Assembly: GCA_027922465.2 (NCBI GenBank) | Contig: BQMF02000230.1 | Coordinates: 62,001 to 126,000, forward strand | DNA length: 64,000 bases | Origin: Turritopsis dohrnii | Lineage: Eukaryota; Cnidaria; Hydrozoa; Anthoathecata; Oceaniidae | Direction of reading: 5' to 3' | The notes under the pieces: generated by a model | What the model was told of the DNA's origin: nothing | The model's input: only the letters and a program-made list of their open reading frames with translations | Database searches by the model: none | Part shown: in pieces, positions 23,329-33,185 of the stretch | Layout: each line of letters starts with the position of its first letter | How positions within the stretch are numbered: position 1 is the first letter of the stretch | Translations under genes and position numbers: made by a program

Positions 23329-23530
23329 TATGTCACTTCAGCAAAATGTGATGGTGTTTTATAGTTATATGATGACACTTTAACATTATGTGAAGTTGTT
23401 TCATTGTCATCTGTCAACTGTCAACTTATACGATTTTTCATCATTATAGTACGAGGGAGAGTTGAACACCCCCGGGGAAGAGTTTTTCTGTTTCCTCTGT
23501 AACTATAGTTTCCGCGCTTATATTTTAAAA

Positions 23531-24902
23531 ATGGCAGCGAATGGAGAAAACATGGAATTAATTTCAAAAGATTTGGGTCTATCAGATTTTATCCCTATAT
23601 TTCTAAGGGAGAAGATATCGCCAGATGTGATACCAAAGATGTCTAGATTCGAGTTTCAACAGTTAGGCCTTATGAATTTGAAAACAATGATGGATCTTCG
23701 TATAAAGTGTTCAGTTTATGGATCAAACCAACCTGTTAAAAAAACGAATGATCGTGGTGGAGCTCCAAAGTTTAACATCCCTCGTAATGTACTGGAAGAA
23801 CTTGCTGAGGAGGGATTCAATGTCAAAGAGATTGCTTCATTGCTTTGTATATCCGAAAGGACAGTATACAGACGTTTTCAAGACTATAACATAACTGCAC
23901 GTCAGTTTAGTGATGTTTCAGATGAATTTATTAATTCTCATTTGAAGGAAGTTTGCCATCAATTCCCTAATTGTGGTGAGAGGTTTCTTAACGAGATTTT
24001 AAAGCAAAATGGAATAGTATTGCAACGTCAAAGAGTAAGGGACAGTTTATTGGCGTATTGATAATGACGGAGTACGACACCGAAAGAAAAATGGTCTTCA
24101 TCGTCGGATTTACAATGTCCAAGGTTCAAATGAGCTTTGGCATCTTGACACAAATCATAAGCTAGTTCGCTGGTATTTTATAATTATTGGGGTAATTGAC
24201 GGATATAGTAGATTACCTGTCGTTCTTGATTGTTCAACAAACAATAAGTCTGAAACTGTTTTAAGCAGTTTTATTAATGGAGTTAGAGAGTTTGGATTAC
24301 CATCAAGGGTCAGGTCAGATAAAGGTATGGAAAACGTCCTTGTTGCTGATTATATGATTATGAAACATGGTCCAGACAGGGGAAGCATGATCACTGGGAA
24401 AAGTACCCATAATCAACGGATTGAGAGGTTGTGGAGGGATGTATTCACTGGAGTTTTAAGCTATTACTACGAGTTATTTTATTTCATGGAGGATCAGGGG
24501 ATTCTGGATCCTTTCAGTGACATACATCTGTCATGTTTACATTTTGTTTATCTTCCCAGAATAAATTGGAAATTGAAAGTATGGAAGAAAGCATGGGAAA
24601 ATCACCGCATGCGTACAATCAAAACATCTCCATTAAAATTGTGGATATCTGGACAAATGAATAACCCCACTGGAATAAACCTAAGCGAGGAAGATATTTT
24701 GTATTATGGAGTCGAAGGCAGTGCAGATGATGAATCTGTTGATGAAAGGGGCAGATCAATATTTTCTGCACCAGCATTGCTAAATCCGGAAACTCTTGCA
24801 ATATTGAACAGCTTTTTTAGTAACATTCCTTGCTCCGATGTAGATGACGGTATGGAAATGTACCTAAAAACTCTTGAAATTGTAACAACTGACCGTGTAT
24901 AA
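23531..24902 (+). pseudogene. Family X integrase-type DDE transposase, one frameshift
   Basis: From ATG 23531 (MAANGENMEL) the protein starts with a SAM-like domain (LGLSDFIPIFL...FEFQQLGL). A helix-turn-helix region follows (LAEEGFNVKEIASLLCISER, then TVYRRFQDYNI). The frame breaks at about 24049, where one extra T fits, and continues in the next frame from about 24054. That part holds the catalytic core: [11 protein letters not shown] (first D), [26 protein letters not shown] (second D) and [14 protein letters not shown] (E in the HNQRIERLW signature). It ends FYLPRINW-like, [14 protein letters not shown] and an acidic tail, stop at 24900. Domain order matches the retroviral-integrase-fold transposase-like proteins common in cnidarian and fish genomes. 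Only the frameshift blocks a full product. Confidence 0.8.
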
Positions 24903-24904
24903 TA

Positions 24905-25700
24905 TGAGGGTGAAATGGTTTAAACCTTTTGCTAAGAGTAGTATTAACTTTTCTGAGGACTTTTAACCCCCCATAAAACCATGGTACAAAATCTTCTACA
25001 GGTTATACTGATTGTAAACCAAAATACTTTAGTCGAGATACACCCAATTTAGTTGACTGAAGCTAACATATTCTGTTTTAGATTTTTTACACAGGCGTTA
25101 TTGTATAGTGCCCATGGCATGAGGGTAAAATGTTTGCTTGCTGTGTGCAAGGTCTCAGGTTTGAACCCTTGTGGGATTAATCATAAGTAGGGTCTCAAAC
25201 TTTTGTTACTGAGTAATAAGAAGAATATTGCTTGATCAGGAAATTTTCTTAATCCAAGCACTTAAAGATTTATTAAGAATTCTAGCTAAGAATATTTGAC
25301 TTTCTATACAGACTTGTATTTGTTTTTAGAAGTTTTTTTCTCTAAACAGGAATATACAGTTTATCTTTTCACTCAATGTTTTCTCCGTTTTAATAAAAAA
25401 ACACTAATCCAACAAGTCTTATTCCTCTTCTTCTTCATCCACTTACTTACTTGGGCGCTTATAAGGCCGGAGCGCTGAATTGAGTCCTGGGCGCTAAATC
25501 GGTCATTTACGGTAAAACCTTTTGCTGTGCGGAAAATTCATTCACAAGAGGAAATTAACACTAAATGAAAATTAATGCAATTGAATATTTTAAAAAGTTT
25601 TCGGTTCTCCAGATGATTCCATCCATTTTTAACTGTGTCATCTTTTAAACTGTGTCACATTTTAAGGCAGAATTAAATGAAACAGATGTATTGTGGATTT
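24905..25700. other. Inter-gene spacer of family X with a tRNA-like SINE candidate and a short repeat
   Basis: Separates the two convergent genes. It holds the A-box/B-box pair at 25115-25168 and, at 25355-25510, a short version of the repeat seen at 41209-41690 (AGTTTATCTTTTCACT... then GGGCGCTTATA... TTGAGTCCTGGGCGCTAA). The C-terminal part of the accessory gene would be expected here but is not recognisable. Confidence 0.5.
25085..25240 (+). mobile_element. Possible tRNA-derived SINE
   Basis: TGGCATGAGGG (25115-25125) fits the pol III A box and GGTTTGAACCC (25158-25168) the B box, about 33 bases apart as in tRNA-derived SINEs. The 3' limit and any poly(A)/microsatellite tail are unclear. 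No tRNA cloverleaf is claimed. Confidence 0.35.
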
Positions 25701-26815
25701 CTAGGTTTTTTAAGAAGATAAATAACAAAGCCATATATACAATGCACAACTAAAAGTTAATGGGCCATATATACAATGCACAACTAAGTTAATGAAAAAT
25801 TCCAAATATATCCCTATGAACCAAATGTGCCTATGTGGTACAAAATTTACTGACGATGTAGATGTACCTTCATTTTCATATGTTCTATTCGGATTATTCA
25901 TGAGAAAAGGGATCAACTCATCATCACTGCTACTAGTTTGATCTTCAGGATTCAAATTTCCCCTTCCACAAATCCTTACATGTTTTCTTAATTCATTTAG
26001 AAGTATCTCTGCATTACATTTTTTACATTTTTCTTTTAAAGTTGATCTCTTTTCTTTAAGCAATGATTTAGTGGATAAGCACTGCTGGATCGGTCGGATA
26101 TACATTTTGGATTGGCTTCCCCCCATATGAGCCTTTAGGTCACTTGCTGACATGCTACATGGAATAACAGTAAGTTCTCTACTATTTGCAAGACAAGTGA
26201 GAAGTTCAAATCCTCCACAATCTTTTAAGGCAGGAAACCCAACTGTTGAGAAAAAGTCATCATCATTTAAATCATCATCATCTTTAGCAGATCTGTCTCT
26301 ACTTGTCAACTTGGCAAAAACTTCCTCTAAGGTCTAATTTAATTTTCTTAAATCCAAGTCCCGCATTTTTTAGTATAACCTTCTCAGTATTACTTGGTAC
26401 ACGAGATACAAAACGATTTGCAAGACAAAAAAATGAAGCAGTCCACGGTCTTGATCGCTTTTTAGATGATCTTGAGGCTCTTCCACCTCGACGTCCAAAA
26501 CAATGAGAACTGTTTCTACCTGAATTAAATAGAAACGATCTTTCTTGCAGTATATTACGATATCGATTGGCATTGTGAATTGTACTAGAAGTTCTTGTGG
26601 AAAAAAGAGAGGAGGAAGGTCCTGCTTGTTGACCACTACCATCACTACCAGCAGCAACAGCGCCTTGTATCGCTGAATTTGATAGCATCTTTCGACAGAT
26701 ATCCCTCAGTCTTATCTTATCTCCTATTGTGGTGACGCCCAATTTGCTCAGGTCACTATCCGAGGCATGACAGACCACATCCAAACCTATATTTTCTGCT
26801 AAAAAACGCGGTATA

Positions 26816-28741
26816 CAGGGGCGGATTTAGGCTGGTGCATTTGTTATTTTGAAATATTTGGCCCTGTATAGCAAATATGAAACGGGGTGCCGTCTCGGAA
26901 AATATATGTTCGGGGGGTCGGTTACCGGCATCGCTTTTTGCACCACTTAACTGGTGCAAAGATGCGGAGTTTCTAGGGGAGTTTTGAGATCTGTCTGAAT
27001 GGTGCAAGCTCAACTGGTGCAAATTGAAAAGTGTACGGCATGACGATAAAGATAATTTTATAGCCTCTACCGTGTGCAAACAGAATTCTAGTTGCATCAT
27101 GGCACATCCACAGTGTCGGAAGGTTGGAAGAAGTTCATTGTTGTTCAATAGACATCTTACATTATATTTTTTCTTATGTACAAACGTATATTATTATAGC
27201 CATGTATTGTTTTTCACTGTCTTTTTTATTCCTTTACGTTTATGCTGAAGGATAAAATGTGTATACATAATACTTTCAACTAAAGGTTCTGATATGATAT
27301 CAGAACCTTTATTTATAGTTGAAAGTATTGTCAAATATTTCAAAGTAATAATAAGTTAAATGGTTTTGTATTATTCTTTACTGGTAACAATAGTTTCATG
27401 TTTTCGTATTTCTGTGTGTTAACAAACTGTTTCTAGTGTGATGGTAAATTTTAAGTTAAGAGAAGAAAAGTGTTAAATTAGTTTTTAGACAGTTTTTTCT
27501 AGATCTGGTGCTTTGTAACTTTTTATCGCTTTCAAAAACCATAAAGGATGGGTAATGAACAGATCTTTTTATTGTTTGTTTTCCTTTTTGAATTGGTTAT
27601 AATAATATATATAATTTTAATTTTATGTAATGATTTTTCAGCTTCTTTACAATTTTGATTTATCACATCTTCACCGAACTGTAAAGGTTATGGAAACTAG
27701 CAATTCAAAACATTAATTGTATATATGTATACAAGTAACAAACTTTCTTTTCTTAGTATATATATGCTATTATTGTGGTGGTGATTTTTAAAACCAAAAA
27801 TTCTCAACGTAGGAGTACCTTAGATCCTTTAGTTTCTTTTTGTGTAACTTTTGTGGATTGCATAATAAATTTTTATGAACCAAACTAAGGATTAATGTCA
27901 GCAGTGGGAACCATTTTTAGATCAATAAAAACATGACAAACATCGAAATTGCAAACAAACTCCCAAACAAACAAATTTCCTTATAGACAGCCACTGACTT
28001 ATGTTTTTCACAACCTTCATAACAGTTTAGATCTTTAAGTATATATTATATATTATCATTTTTGTTCTTTCAATTCAGACAAACAGTTCTCCCATCCTTT
28101 TTTCAAGTGTCTGTTTACTGCTTCTAAGAAAGTAGGAGTTGAGCCCTTATGGTAATCATTAGTTTTTATCCTGGAGACTGCAGAATATCTAAATGTATTA
28201 CACACATAATGGACAAAATATTGTGTCACATTGTTAGGTTATATGTTGTTTTTTTGCACATCAGAAATAAAAAGTTCTGTAATGTTCAAATGGTTGAAAG
28301 GCAGCCAGCCTGTGAAGATTTTTTGATAGACGGGCTGATCTCCTGGTCAATTACTTATTATTGAAGTGTTTGTAGTCATGTTTGATATTTCATAATAATA
28401 TATTTGAAATTTAAAAACTTAATTCAGTTGTTAATGCTTTTGACCAAGGTTAATCCCAGTTTTGATTTTTAAGTTTGCAATTCCAAACTTTCTACCTTCT
28501 GGATATCTTATTTTTACTGTTTCTCCTCCTTCAGTTGCATTGTCATTGTACCATAACCACATGGGAATAAATGGTTGTGTTTGGGTCTGTTACAGCTCAT
28601 ATAACTGCAGAAAGGGCTAAAGACTACTTGCGTGGTTCCAAATCGCTGGACGCTCCCACCCCCACGCCCCTGAAAACAAATTGACTTATTCAGTCAGGTT
28701 GACAATTGCACCAGCCAAAAAAAATCCTAAATCCGCCCCTG
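26816..28741. mobile_element. hAT-like element (1926 bp) inserted in the accessory gene
   Basis: The ends are CAGGGGCGGATTTAGG / CCTAAATCCGCCCCTG, then GCTGGTGCA/TGCACCAGC-type inner similarity. GTATA is duplicated at 26811-26815 and 28742-28746. Removing the element plus one GTATA restores the reading frame through the SAM domain. The 5-bp duplication matches the element at 9168-11127. The interior is unique AT-rich DNA with no transposase; a long palindrome lies at 27269-27329. Confidence 0.8.
27269..27329. repeat. 61-nt near-perfect palindrome
   Basis: AATACTTTCAACTAAAGGTT... pairs with ...AACCTTTATTTATAGTTGAAAGTATT. The arms differ by a bulge of a few bases, and the centre is CTGATATGATATCAG with essentially no loop. 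It could form a cruciform or hairpin RNA. Confidence 0.8.
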
Positions 28742-28824
28742 GTATAAGTTGTGATAATTGTGTTTCATTCATAGCGCACGTTCTATCGCCGTTGTGCCCG
28801 CCATCTTTCTTATGAAAATTCTGA

Positions 28825-29397
28825 GAAACGAGAAAACTCTTCCCCGGGGGTCTTCAACTCTCCCTCGTACTATAATGATGAAAAATCGTGTAAGTTGACA
28901 GTTGACAATGAAACAACTTCACATAATGTTAAAGTGTCATCATATAACTATAAAACACCATCACATTTTGCTGAAGTGACATAACCTAATTATGAAAAAA
29001 CCGCATATGATGCGAAATAACATCATAATGCATAAAGTGACATCATATAATAACTAAATTACATCACCGAAAGGCGTAGTGACATCATATGACAAAATTA
29101 TGACATCATGAAATGGTAAAACGGTAGTTCCAACTCAAAACCGTAGACTTAAGGCAGTAAAGGCGTTCCATACAAATCAGCCTGGGTAATATTAGCTAAT
29201 TACGGTAGCAGCGAAAGCGAATACCGTATTAAAACACCCTTGGACTACTACTCCTCCTCCTAATCCTCCTCCTCCGGCCGAAATGGCAATTAGTCTACGA
29301 TTTAGAGTCTGTGAGACTCTACTTATAACGCCATATAAATTCTAGCGAAGGAACGCAGTCTGCGAATTTTTTAATGTTTTGGATATCAAACATTTGA
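28825..29397 (-). repeat. Family X right terminal repeat, inner segment
   Basis: Reverse complement of 23491-23329 followed by 22330-21840, with the MITE at 22331 absent. Includes GGGAGAGTTGA(A)GACCCCCGGGGAAGAG, the CATCATATG blocks, CTCCTCCTCCGGCCG and GTCTACGATTTAGAGTC. Confidence 0.75.
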
Positions 29398-29654
29398 AGG
29401 GGAACACAAGATTTTTCCAAAAAGTTCAATAACATTTCACTATCATGAGTACAATGCAAAAAATAACATACAAAATACTCTGACGATATATTTTTATATG
29501 TATAAGCTCTACACAAATGCTAATTTTTTTCTTCTTTGAACGACCCACCTGACGCTTATTTTTGACGTCATTGATTCAAAGTGTTTAGAGAAGGATTAAA
29601 TTATACACATGAAAGTGGAGAAAAAGAGGATATTTAATCTGTTTAAAAGTGAAA

Positions 29655-29910
29655 ATGGTTGGATGTAGTGCTATAGGTTGTTCCAACAATTCGAAAAATA
29701 CTAAGTTAAGTTTTCATCGTTTGCCAAAAAATAAAGAACTTCGCCAAAAATGGTTGCAAAAAATGAGAAGAGTAGATCGCATCAAAGAATTTCCGGCGAA
29801 AATTATCCTAAACCTTGCAAAGAAGACGTGCCAAAGAACATTGCTCCTATTGAGAAACCTGAAAAGGCTGAAGCAATCAAAAATATTAGAAGTCGTTTTT
29901 CTTTATAGAT
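29655..29910 (+). pseudogene. THAP-domain transposase gene, N-terminal remnant
   Basis: ATG 29655 begins MVGCSAIGCSNN, and FHRLPKNKELRQKWLQKMRR follows: the first half of a THAP C2CH zinc finger (two Cys, the FHRxP motif and the conserved Trp). The expected CxxHF second half is missing. After 29800 the better coding frame shifts (NYPKPCKEDVPKN). An internal deletion has joined the start of the gene to a short tail. THAP domains recognise transposon ends or promoters in P-like and other elements. Confidence 0.7.
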
Positions 29911-32501
29911 TTATTTTGTTTCACAAAATATTTCATCAGCTTTACTTTCCATAAAAGGAACATAGATATTATCTTTTGAAGGAAACTCATCACGAATAGC
30001 CCAGATAGCACACGATGGTAAAACTTTCCTATTCTTTTTGCCAAGATAATTATGTATCCACCAAGTAAATTGTTTATAAGCAGCAAACCTAAATGCGTTG
30101 TTATCAATTTCGTTCACTTCGATGCCTTTCAAATCCTTAAGAGCTGAAAGTACATTTTTCAAAACGATTTCTTGGAAACACAGTGCCTTAAAATCTTCAG
30201 TTTCTGTTATGCAGCGACATTCTTTGAAATAATTATCTGGAATTTCGTTCGTATCCAAACAACATAAACTTTCAACTTCTGTTTCCATTACTTGACATTT
30301 TCCACATTTACACCATTTTGTATGTCCAACTCTTGAGTCTTCGTGCTCAAATGAATCAGAAGCATCCCAGCCGGCAAAAAGACGTCTTAAAGACGTCTAA
30401 TAGACGTCTTTTCGTGCGTCTAAAAGACGTCTAAAAATGTTCTGAAATGTCCGCTTTTAAGACGCATTTTTCAAGACGTCTAAAAGACGTCTGTTTTAGA
30501 CGTCTAAATGACGTCTTCTCAAAAGATCTAGACGACGTCTTTAAGACGCATTTTATATACGTCTTAAAAGCGGACAAATCAGATTATTTCCAGACGTCTT
30601 TTAGACGTCTTACAAAGGCTTCCTGGCCATAAGGGAAAGTAAAACATCTAAGTTGAATTAAAATGTTTATATTCTTTCGAATGAATCAGTACCTTTTCAT
30701 ACGAAATACAACAAAATCACAAAATAGAATATACCCAGAAAAAAGACTTTAAGTATAGTTAAGGTTCTTGATGAAACACATAACGTTTGAAAGACACTGT
30801 ATTTCGTTCACTTGCATTTGAAATCGTATCTGTTATTATTTCTTCCATATCTCATCATCCTGAAAATGAAATAAAGAAATACAAAAATAATGTAGGGAAG
30901 GTTTCTGTATAAAATTCTGTATACCATTTACTAAACCAATACATTTACGCGTTTTGGAAGAGACTTTTTATCTCTAACATCCATAACAAAAACATCGAAA
31001 GAGAATAAAAAAAACTTACAAAAATCCAAATCAGAAGTTTGAATCCAAATGATCAAGTATGTAAATCTGTAAACATAAAGAATACACACCCATCATTTGA
31101 CATTAAAACTACAGCTTTTTGTCCACTCTAGCAAAATTTTAAAAGCAAAGCAACTAAATCGCTGAATATACATGTTATTACCCTAGTAGTTTACGACCAA
31201 GTAGTTTACGAAATTTCAGATTAAAAGATTTACTTACATATTTTTGTAAACAGCACGAACAAGAACTTTTCGAAGGAACAACTTTGAAACTGCTTAAGAA
31301 TTATTTTGGTTCAGATGCGATAATCAAGCGGTGGTATATAGGTTGCAGCATATCATGATATCGAAAATCAACCAGCATTTAAACATCAAATATGATCATA
31401 TGAAACCTTTCACACTAACATTAATTCATTTGTCCTCGTAGTTTGACTGAAGATAACAACATAAAGATTTTGTTTCACTCAGTCATGAAATCGAATATCT
31501 AACATTCGAAAATCGAATAAAGCGGGAAGAACAAAAAAAGACATACTTTAAACGTACAAACTTTCGCGGACAGAAACTTTCGCGGATGAAGCCATCCGCG
31601 AATTTTTTTTATTTAGCGGACATAAACTTTCGCGGATGAGCAGTTCAAGTTTTTTTCGCGTGCATAAACTTTCGCGGAGAGCAAATTTTGAAATATTTCG
31701 CGTGTATAAACTTTCGCGGATCGGGTCACTATTAACTATTCCTCAAAAAGGAAAACAATATTTTTTGATTTTCGTGATAACAAATGAAAGAAATTAAAAA
31801 ATACAACAAAACACTTGTAAAGCAGTACAATATAATATAATTTCGATCTTTTCTTTTTGTTTTTTTTTTCCATGGCCAAATTTTGAGGATATGCCCTGTT
31901 TTTGGAATTTTTCGTCGACATTAACTTTCGCGGATGCCTATTTTGAAACATTTCGCGGACATAAACTTTCGCGGATCGAGCAATTCAGAATTTTTCGCGG
32001 GACAAACTTTCGCGGATTGGACTAAAATCCGCGAAATCCGCGAAAGTTTCTGTCCGCGAAAGTTTGTACGTTTAAAGTATTAAAGACGTCTTTAATATGT
32101 CTTGAGAAAGATGTCTTTTTAAAGACGTTTAAAAGACGTCTTGGAAGTGCTAATAAAATACGTACTTTTAAAGACGCTTTTTAGACGTCTTTTAGACGTC
32201 TTAGATTTTTCAAGATACCTTAAAGACGTCTAAAAGACGTTTTAGATAGACGTCTTTCTAAAGACGTAACTTAGACTTGATTTAGACGTCTAAAAGACGT
32301 CTTGTGCCGGCTGGGATGTAAAGTTGGTGAGGATGAACGCGACAACGAAAAAACTGTAGATTTAGTAGGCTCAAACGAATATGGTTTTAGATTATGGAAA
32401 TCGACTGGATAATCTTCATCACTACTTTGATCACTTGAATATTCATTTAAATCATCTGACAAATCTTCGTCAGAATAATTGATAGAATATATCTCAGACA
32501 T
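29911..32501 (-). CDS. P2RX7-C-like small protein gene, split by a transposon
   Basis: Coding runs 32501-32316, is interrupted by the element at 30366-32315, and resumes at 30363-29911. Removing the insertion and one AT of the duplication gives a single open frame of 212 codons with no stop. It has an acidic N-terminus (MSEIYSINYSDEDLSDDL), a Ser-rich linker, then WCKCGKC, a LCC pair and CRCIT cysteines, FRFAAYKQFTWW, LGKKNRKVLPSCAIWAIR and FPSKDNIYVPF. This order matches the zinc-binding P2X7 C-terminal-like domain often found as a stand-alone protein in cnidarian transposons. It lacks the receptor channel, so it is not a P2X receptor. Confidence 0.7.
30366..32315. mobile_element. 1950-bp element with AGACGTCT arrays
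   Basis: The ends CCCAGCCGGC / GCCGGCTGGG are flanked by AT (30364-30365 and 32316-32317). Excision restores the P2RX7-C-like frame, which confirms the borders. The outer ~250 bp on each side (30378-30620 and 32085-32305) consist almost wholly of AAGACGTCTTTTAGACGTCT-type units in both phases. The interior (30640-31545) is AT-rich and non-coding. A TA-flanked MITE sits at 31546-32077. No transposase. Confidence 0.8.
31546..32077. mobile_element. TA-flanked MITE (532 bp) with TTTCGCGGA arrays
   Basis: The ends are CTTTAAACGTACAAACTTTC and its reverse complement, at least 40 bp with few mismatches, with TA at 31544-31545 and 32078-32079. Units of AAACTTTCGCGGAT repeat through both ends. This is the innermost of four nested elements. 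Confidence 0.85.
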
Positions 32502-33185
32502 TTTGAGATGAAATCACGATGTAAACACTACCGAAAATCTCTTTTATTCCTTATAACGAAAACCTCGTCGAATAATTTTTTTTCAAAAGATGAATCAATG
32601 ACGTCATACTGAAGCTGAATAAGATTATCAAAAAACAGCTGTTCAAAAGCAACAAATGTGGCGAAGTAAAATGATTTTAAAAATATTTCTGGCAAATGAT
32701 GTTATTGAAATTTGATTTATTTTGGAAATATGAATCGATAAATTACATATTAAAAAAAACTTGTGTTCCCCTTTAAAAATACGTTTTCTATGATATTTTC
32801 TCAACTCAACTCAACTCATGGAGGAATGAATATTAATCAAATAGGTCTACATAAAAATGAGACTTATAGTTACTTATGCCCACTGAAAATACTTTGATAC
32901 TTTGATATATGTTGTTTGAGAGAATGTAGTTGGGTATCCTGTTACATAAGTTTTTGTTACTTTCTACGTTCGTTAGCTATCTGTTCTGTCTTTGAACATC
33001 AAGGTTTTCAAAAATCGAGTTAAAAAAAAGGAAGTTATCTGTTCGAATTCATTTTTGGTTTCAAGAAATTATAAAACATACATTTTTCTTCGAAGAAACG
33101 CGTTTTCTTTTCTACATAAGCTCTTACAAAAAATACGTACGTTCTCATGCATGTATAATTCTTTTGTCTTCTAATAAATTAAATA

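Larger units (their letters stand above)
25710..28804 (-). pseudogene. Family X accessory gene with SAM domain, interrupted and truncated
   Basis: Transcribed leftward. An ATG at 28772 opens MNETQLSQLIPRFLAEN across the hAT-like insertion (bases 28741-26816 removed), joining in frame to a SAM-like domain (FLAENIGLDVV...DLSKLGVTTIGDKIRLRD). A basic region follows (RGGRASRSSKKR), then a frameshift at about 26325. Downstream are an acidic stretch (AKDDDDLNDDD), FPALKDCGGFELLTC, KMYIRPIQQCL and a CxxC...H...C cluster (KCKKCNAEILLNELRKHVRIC). An ATG at 28804 with a short frame stopping at the 28772 ATG may be the original start, lost by a shift. In related elements (family knowledge) the gene next to this integrase type often ends in a HECT ligase domain; none is present here. 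Confidence 0.6.
29398..32774. mobile_element. THAP / P2RX7-C-type two-gene element inserted in the family X right repeat
   Basis: The ends are GGGGAACACAAG / CTTGTGTTCCCC. Flanks TTGAA on the left and TTTAA on the right could be a worn 5-bp duplication; the empty site resembles 2573-2583 in reverse complement. From the left end a + strand THAP gene starts; from the right end a - strand P2RX7-C-like gene starts and meets it at about 29911. The THAP/transposase gene is almost entirely deleted, so the element is non-autonomous. It is itself interrupted at 30366-32315. Confidence 0.7.

Noticed and set aside
30378..32305. AGACGTCT arrays as a CRISPR-like array
   Set aside because: No unique spacers; units overlap and are palindromic, and they mirror each other at the ends of one transposon in an animal genome.
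29911..32501. P2X purinoceptor channel gene
   Set aside because: Only the C-terminal-like cysteine domain is present; there is no transmembrane or ligand-binding part and it sits in a transposon.
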